24,735 bases of DNA from NCBI GenBank assembly GCA_900547965.1, contig URJE01000016.1:1-24735 (forward strand), read 5' to 3'. The notes beneath the pieces were generated by a model that was not told where the DNA came from, searched no databases, and saw only the letters and a list, made by a program, of their open reading frames with translations. Numbering within the stretch: the first letter of the stretch is position 1; the number at the start of each line of letters is the position of its first letter. Below are positions 22,869 to 24,735 of the stretch, one piece after another. The position numbers and the translations under genes are program-made. Source of the stretch: an uncultured Eggerthella sp. GTDB taxonomy: Bacteria > Actinomycetota > Coriobacteriia > Coriobacteriales > Eggerthellaceae.

Positions 22869-23465
22869 ATGAAGGAAGTTGACGCACGCGGGCTGCAGTG
22901 CCCCAAACCTTTGATGATGGCGAAGAAAGAGCTTGATGGTGGCTGTGATTCGTTGTTGGTGAAGGTCAGCAACGAAGCCGCTGTCTCGAATCTTCAGCAT
23001 CTTGCGGGTCGTATGGCGCGTCCTGTCTCGGTTGAGCAGGAAGATGATTTCTGGAATGTTCGAATCGGCGGTGCCGATGGGGAAGAAGCTGGTGCGCAGA
23101 GCGCTTCTTGCGATTGTGCCGAGCTGGAGCCTTATGCCGTATTCGTTGGCAAGGATTATGTGGGCGATGGCGATGAAACCTTGGGCAGGAGCCTGATGAA
23201 AATGGCGCTGTACACCCTTTCGGAATCGGGCAATCCTCCAGCGCATTTGCTGTTCATGAACAGCGGTGTAAAACTGGTAGCCGGCGGTGAGCAGGCAATT
23301 GTAGACAGCGTAAGTTCGCTCATTGCTCAAGGCACTGAAGTTTTAGTATGTGGAACCTGTCTCGATTTTTACGGATTGAAAGAGCAGCTTGCTGCGGGTG
23401 AGGTTTCCAACATGTATGACATTTTGGGACGCATGCAAGAAGCTTCGAAGACAATCACCCTGTAG
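22869..23465 (+). CDS. yedF: Selenium metabolism protein YedF (TusA domain + DsrE-like domain)
   Basis: 198 aa. Residues 1-68 are a TusA/SirA domain with the conserved Cys11 in DARGLQCPKPLMMAKK. Residues about 88-198 are a DsrE/F-like domain with AVFVGKDYVGDGDETLG, HLLFMNSGVKL and a cysteine pair C161-C164 in VLVCGTCLDFYGLKE. This two-domain build is the YedF family found with SelD and Sec genes. It suits relay of persulfide or perselenide from Cys11 to the C-terminal cysteines. ATG 22869 has AAAGGAAAGGAA just upstream (spacing about seven); an earlier in-frame ATG (22827) has none. The third DUF3343 gene starts two bases after its stop. Confidence 0.94.
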   Translation: MKEVDARGLQCPKPLMMAKKELDGGCDSLLVKVSNEAAVSNLQHLAGRMARPVSVEQEDDFWNVRIGGADGEEAGAQSASCDCAELEPYAVFVGKDYVGDGDETLGRSLMKMALYTLSESGNPPAHLLFMNSGVKLVAGGEQAIVDSVSSLIAQGTEVLVCGTCLDFYGLKEQLAAGEVSNMYDILGRMQEASKTITL

Positions 23466-23467
23466 CT

Positions 23468-23731
23468 ATGGCGGAATATCTGGTTGCTTTTGGTTCGACC
23501 CATGCGGCGCTTTCGTTCGAGGCGGCGTTCGGGCCTGAGGGCTCATTGGTTCCTGTGCCGCCCAAAGTACGTGCGGGCTGTGGGATGGGTCTGTTGTTTC
23601 GCCGCCCCGATGACGAACAGGCAGTAGAACGGGCGCGAAGCATAGCTTGCGAACTGGGCGTTGAAGACCAGATCGACGGTTTGTTCGCAAAGGAGTTGGG
23701 CGCCTATCGCTCCGTTCCTTTGGCTGAATAG
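23468..23731 (+). CDS. DUF3343 family protein, copy 3
   Basis: 87 aa. MAEYLVAFGSTHAALSFEAA then VPVPPKVRAGCGMGLLFRRP, with one cysteine in the AGCG motif as in copy 2, and a charged C-terminal helical part. The start is two bases after the yedF stop, so it is translationally coupled. Last gene of the operon; the strong hairpin at 23862-23895 lies 130 bases downstream. A second cysteine (SIACELG) is not in the family motif. Role in handling a YedF product is inferred from position. Confidence 0.84.
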   Translation: MAEYLVAFGSTHAALSFEAAFGPEGSLVPVPPKVRAGCGMGLLFRRPDDEQAVERARSIACELGVEDQIDGLFAKELGAYRSVPLAE

Positions 23732-23861
23732 AGCAGGGCTTTGTGTTCGGGTTTGGACCTTGATAGCGCGGTGAGCAATGAAGCATCTGGAGGGTTTGCC
23801 TGATAGCGATCGATCTTTGCAGCGGTTCTTGGTCCCATATCCCGTTTTCAACTCAATAGCA
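23732..23861. other. Short non-coding stretch after the selenium operon
   Basis: 130 bases with no supported open frame, promoter or repeat, up to the terminator hairpin. Confidence 0.5.
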
Positions 23862-23898
23862 AAGCAGGCCGGAAGAACACTCTTCCGGCCTGCTTCTT
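23862..23898. terminator. Terminator hairpin after the selenium operon (bidirectional)
   Basis: A perfect 15-bp stem (23862-23876 with 23881-23895) with loop ACAC. The T runs on both sides are short (TTCTT on +). It can end the + strand operon and a - strand transcript from 24172. Confidence 0.75.
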
Positions 23899-23998
23899 AA
23901 TGGCACCTATAACCCGCCATTCGTTCGTTGCTCTTTTTGCCGGCTCCCATTCCGTAAGGAATAGTTTTCCGACACGGGCAGCAACGGTACGGGCTTCG

Positions 23999-24172
23999 TT
24001 AGCGATTGCGGCGTCTTGCTGCAACGGCGCCTGCTGCTGCAGCAGCACCGGCAAAGCCCAGGGCACTAACTCCGACGCGGGCTATCCTGGCGCTTGCGCG
24101 GTGCCCTGTTCCGTTGGTAGGCGAGCAGTTGCGCTCGCGCTGAGCTTGCTGCGCAACGTGTTTCCTTTGCAT
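23999..24172 (-). CDS. Candidate small membrane-anchored protein
   Basis: 57 aa from ATG 24172, which has a near-perfect AAGGAG six bases upstream; CTGACA and TATATAT further upstream could be a promoter. The first part is basic and polar (MQRKHVAQQAQRERNCSP), the second a 17-19 residue hydrophobic stretch VSALGFAGAAAAAGAVAA followed by RRRNR, a typical membrane segment with a positive tail. I recognise no family. The frame after its TAA stays open in another frame down to 23848, so a frameshifted remnant of a longer gene is also possible. It sits between selD and the operon end. Confidence 0.4.
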   Translation of the reverse strand: MQRKHVAQQAQRERNCSPTNGTGHRASARIARVGVSALGFAGAAAAAGAVAARRRNR

Positions 24173-24374
24173 GGGGAACTCCTTGGTCGTGGGTGATATA
24201 TATAAAACCACCGTGTGTCAGATTGATTCGCATGCCAAGGTTCGTAGATACGAACCCCCTTGTGATCTGCGGTTTCTTGTTTCGATAGCATTACTTGTCC
24301 GATAACGGTAAAGCTCAAGGGTAAGGGATGGTTCGCATATTGCAGTGCGGCTAAAACCGATCTTTAATGCAGAA

Positions 24375-24404
24375 GGACCTGGAATGGTTTTTCATTCCAG
24401 GTCC
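24375..24404. terminator. Terminator hairpin downstream of selD
   Basis: GGACCTGGAATG (24375-24386) pairs perfectly with CATTCCAGGTCC (24393-24404), loop of six. It lies 61 bases after the selD stop on the - strand; the following T run is weak (CTTCTGC), so its strength is uncertain. Confidence 0.65.
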
Positions 24405-24464
24405 AAAATGTAACTACTTGTTGAAGTTCGGTTTTCGTTAGAGGCCAGCAAGTGTTGAATAGCA

Positions 24465-24735
24465 TCAGCTGTCGCTGAAGGTAAGATGGCCAGCGTTTCC
24501 TTCGGTTATGTACCCGATGCGTGCGGGCTTGCGACCGGAAAGCTCTTCGAAGGTTTGCTCAAATAATGCCGAATTCTCAGGGGGGATAGCGGCTAGTATG
24601 CCGCCTGATGTTTGCGGGTCGCAGATGACCCCTAGGCGGTTATCAAATTCTTCTTCCTCGACATTCCCTTGATCGATGAAGCCTTCGAGGTCGTCCATGA
24701 TGGAAAACGTGCGGCCAGGACGGCAGTAGTCGCAG
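24465..24735 (-). CDS. selD: Selenophosphate synthase SelD, C-terminal end (gene runs off the right edge)
   Basis: The last about 90 codons of SelD, which makes selenophosphate from selenide and ATP for SelA. The family signature VICDPQTSGGILAAIPPEN is present, followed by the C-terminal ARIGYITEGNAG. The N-terminal catalytic Cys or Sec and glycine-rich loop are outside the window, so whether SelD is itself a selenoprotein cannot be seen. It ends in TGA (24467-24465). On the opposite strand to the yedF operon and converging on it. Confidence 0.93.
   Translation of the reverse strand, partial: CDYCRPGRTFSIMDDLEGFIDQGNVEEEEFDNRLGVICDPQTSGGILAAIPPENSALFEQTFEELSGRKPARIGYITEGNAGHLTFSDS

Noticed and set aside
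23900..24196. 98-aa + strand frame with a cysteine-rich patch (SCCNGACCCSS)
   Set aside because: The cysteines come from a GCTGCTGCAGCAG repeat read backwards; no ribosome site, and the - strand frame there has a better one.
24441..24467. selD ends in TGA followed by TGC and eight more sense codons before TAA, in a genome with tRNA-Sec
   Set aside because: The SelD family ends about here, no SECIS-like hairpin follows the TGA, and the added residues look random. Treated as an ordinary stop.
1..24735. CRISPR arrays, prophage or transposase genes, antibiotic resistance genes
   Set aside because: No regularly spaced direct repeats and no integrase, transposase or phage proteins seen among the supported frames.
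1..24735. Selenoprotein genes with in-frame TGA
   Set aside because: Every supported gene has a full-length frame with a family-appropriate end, and no TGA-joined pair of frames with a redox motif was found by eye.

Overview
The window is a bacterial chromosome segment of roughly balanced base composition with densely packed genes. Gene content (Sec-type tRNA, SelA, SelB, SelD, YedE/YedF, DUF3343 proteins, a double-cubane-type dehydratase with its activase) points to a strict anaerobe. A Coriobacteriia/Eggerthellales-like actinobacterium is my best guess, but no rRNA or taxon marker is present, so this is inference.

Left part (1-9800), ordinary housekeeping: hisS and aspS on the + strand, a Cof-type HAD phosphatase overlapping-close to a DUF5662 gene, then on the - strand a serine O-acetyltransferase. 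These are followed by a DegV-family lipid-binding protein and a DUF2797 protein (+), and a TetR regulator and a flavin-dependent NAD(P)H oxidoreductase (-). Dispersed palindromic elements built around TGGGAAAATAGGGAC sit directly against the stop codons of aspS, the DUF5662 gene, the serine acetyltransferase gene and the ACP gene, with one very long perfect palindrome in front of hisS.

Middle (9800-15700, all - strand): an AlaA-like alanine aminotransferase fused to an N-terminal XRE-type helix-turn-helix, preceded by an array of five TTGAACT/AGTTCAA motifs; a stand-alone acyl carrier protein; and the selenocysteine insertion block selA-selB-tRNA-Sec.

Right part (15700-24735): a second selenium block on the + strand, diverging from selA. 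It has yedE (selenium-type YeeE/YedE membrane transporter) and a single-domain TusA-like gene ending in a terminator. Then, after a ~470-base leader, comes a tight operon: double-cubane-cluster-type 2-hydroxyacyl-CoA-dehydratase-like reductase, its ATPase activase, DUF3343, DUF3343, a GT4 glycosyltransferase, an EF2568-type cysteine desulfurase/selenocysteine-lyase-like enzyme, YedF (TusA+DsrE-like) and a third DUF3343. The C-terminal end of selD comes in from the right on the - strand, converging on this operon.

Together the right half looks like a complete selenium uptake, relay and activation locus: YedE imports a selenium or sulfur species, the desulfurase and TusA/YedF/DUF3343 carriers may pass selenium as persulfide-like species, SelD makes selenophosphate, and SelA/SelB/tRNA-Sec use it. 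The two parts that do not fit textbook Sec synthesis are the ATP-driven double-cubane reductase pair and the glycosyltransferase, both embedded in the operon with overlapping or near-overlapping reading frames; these are the most promising leads for an undescribed selenium chemistry. No gene in the window itself is a visible selenoprotein.
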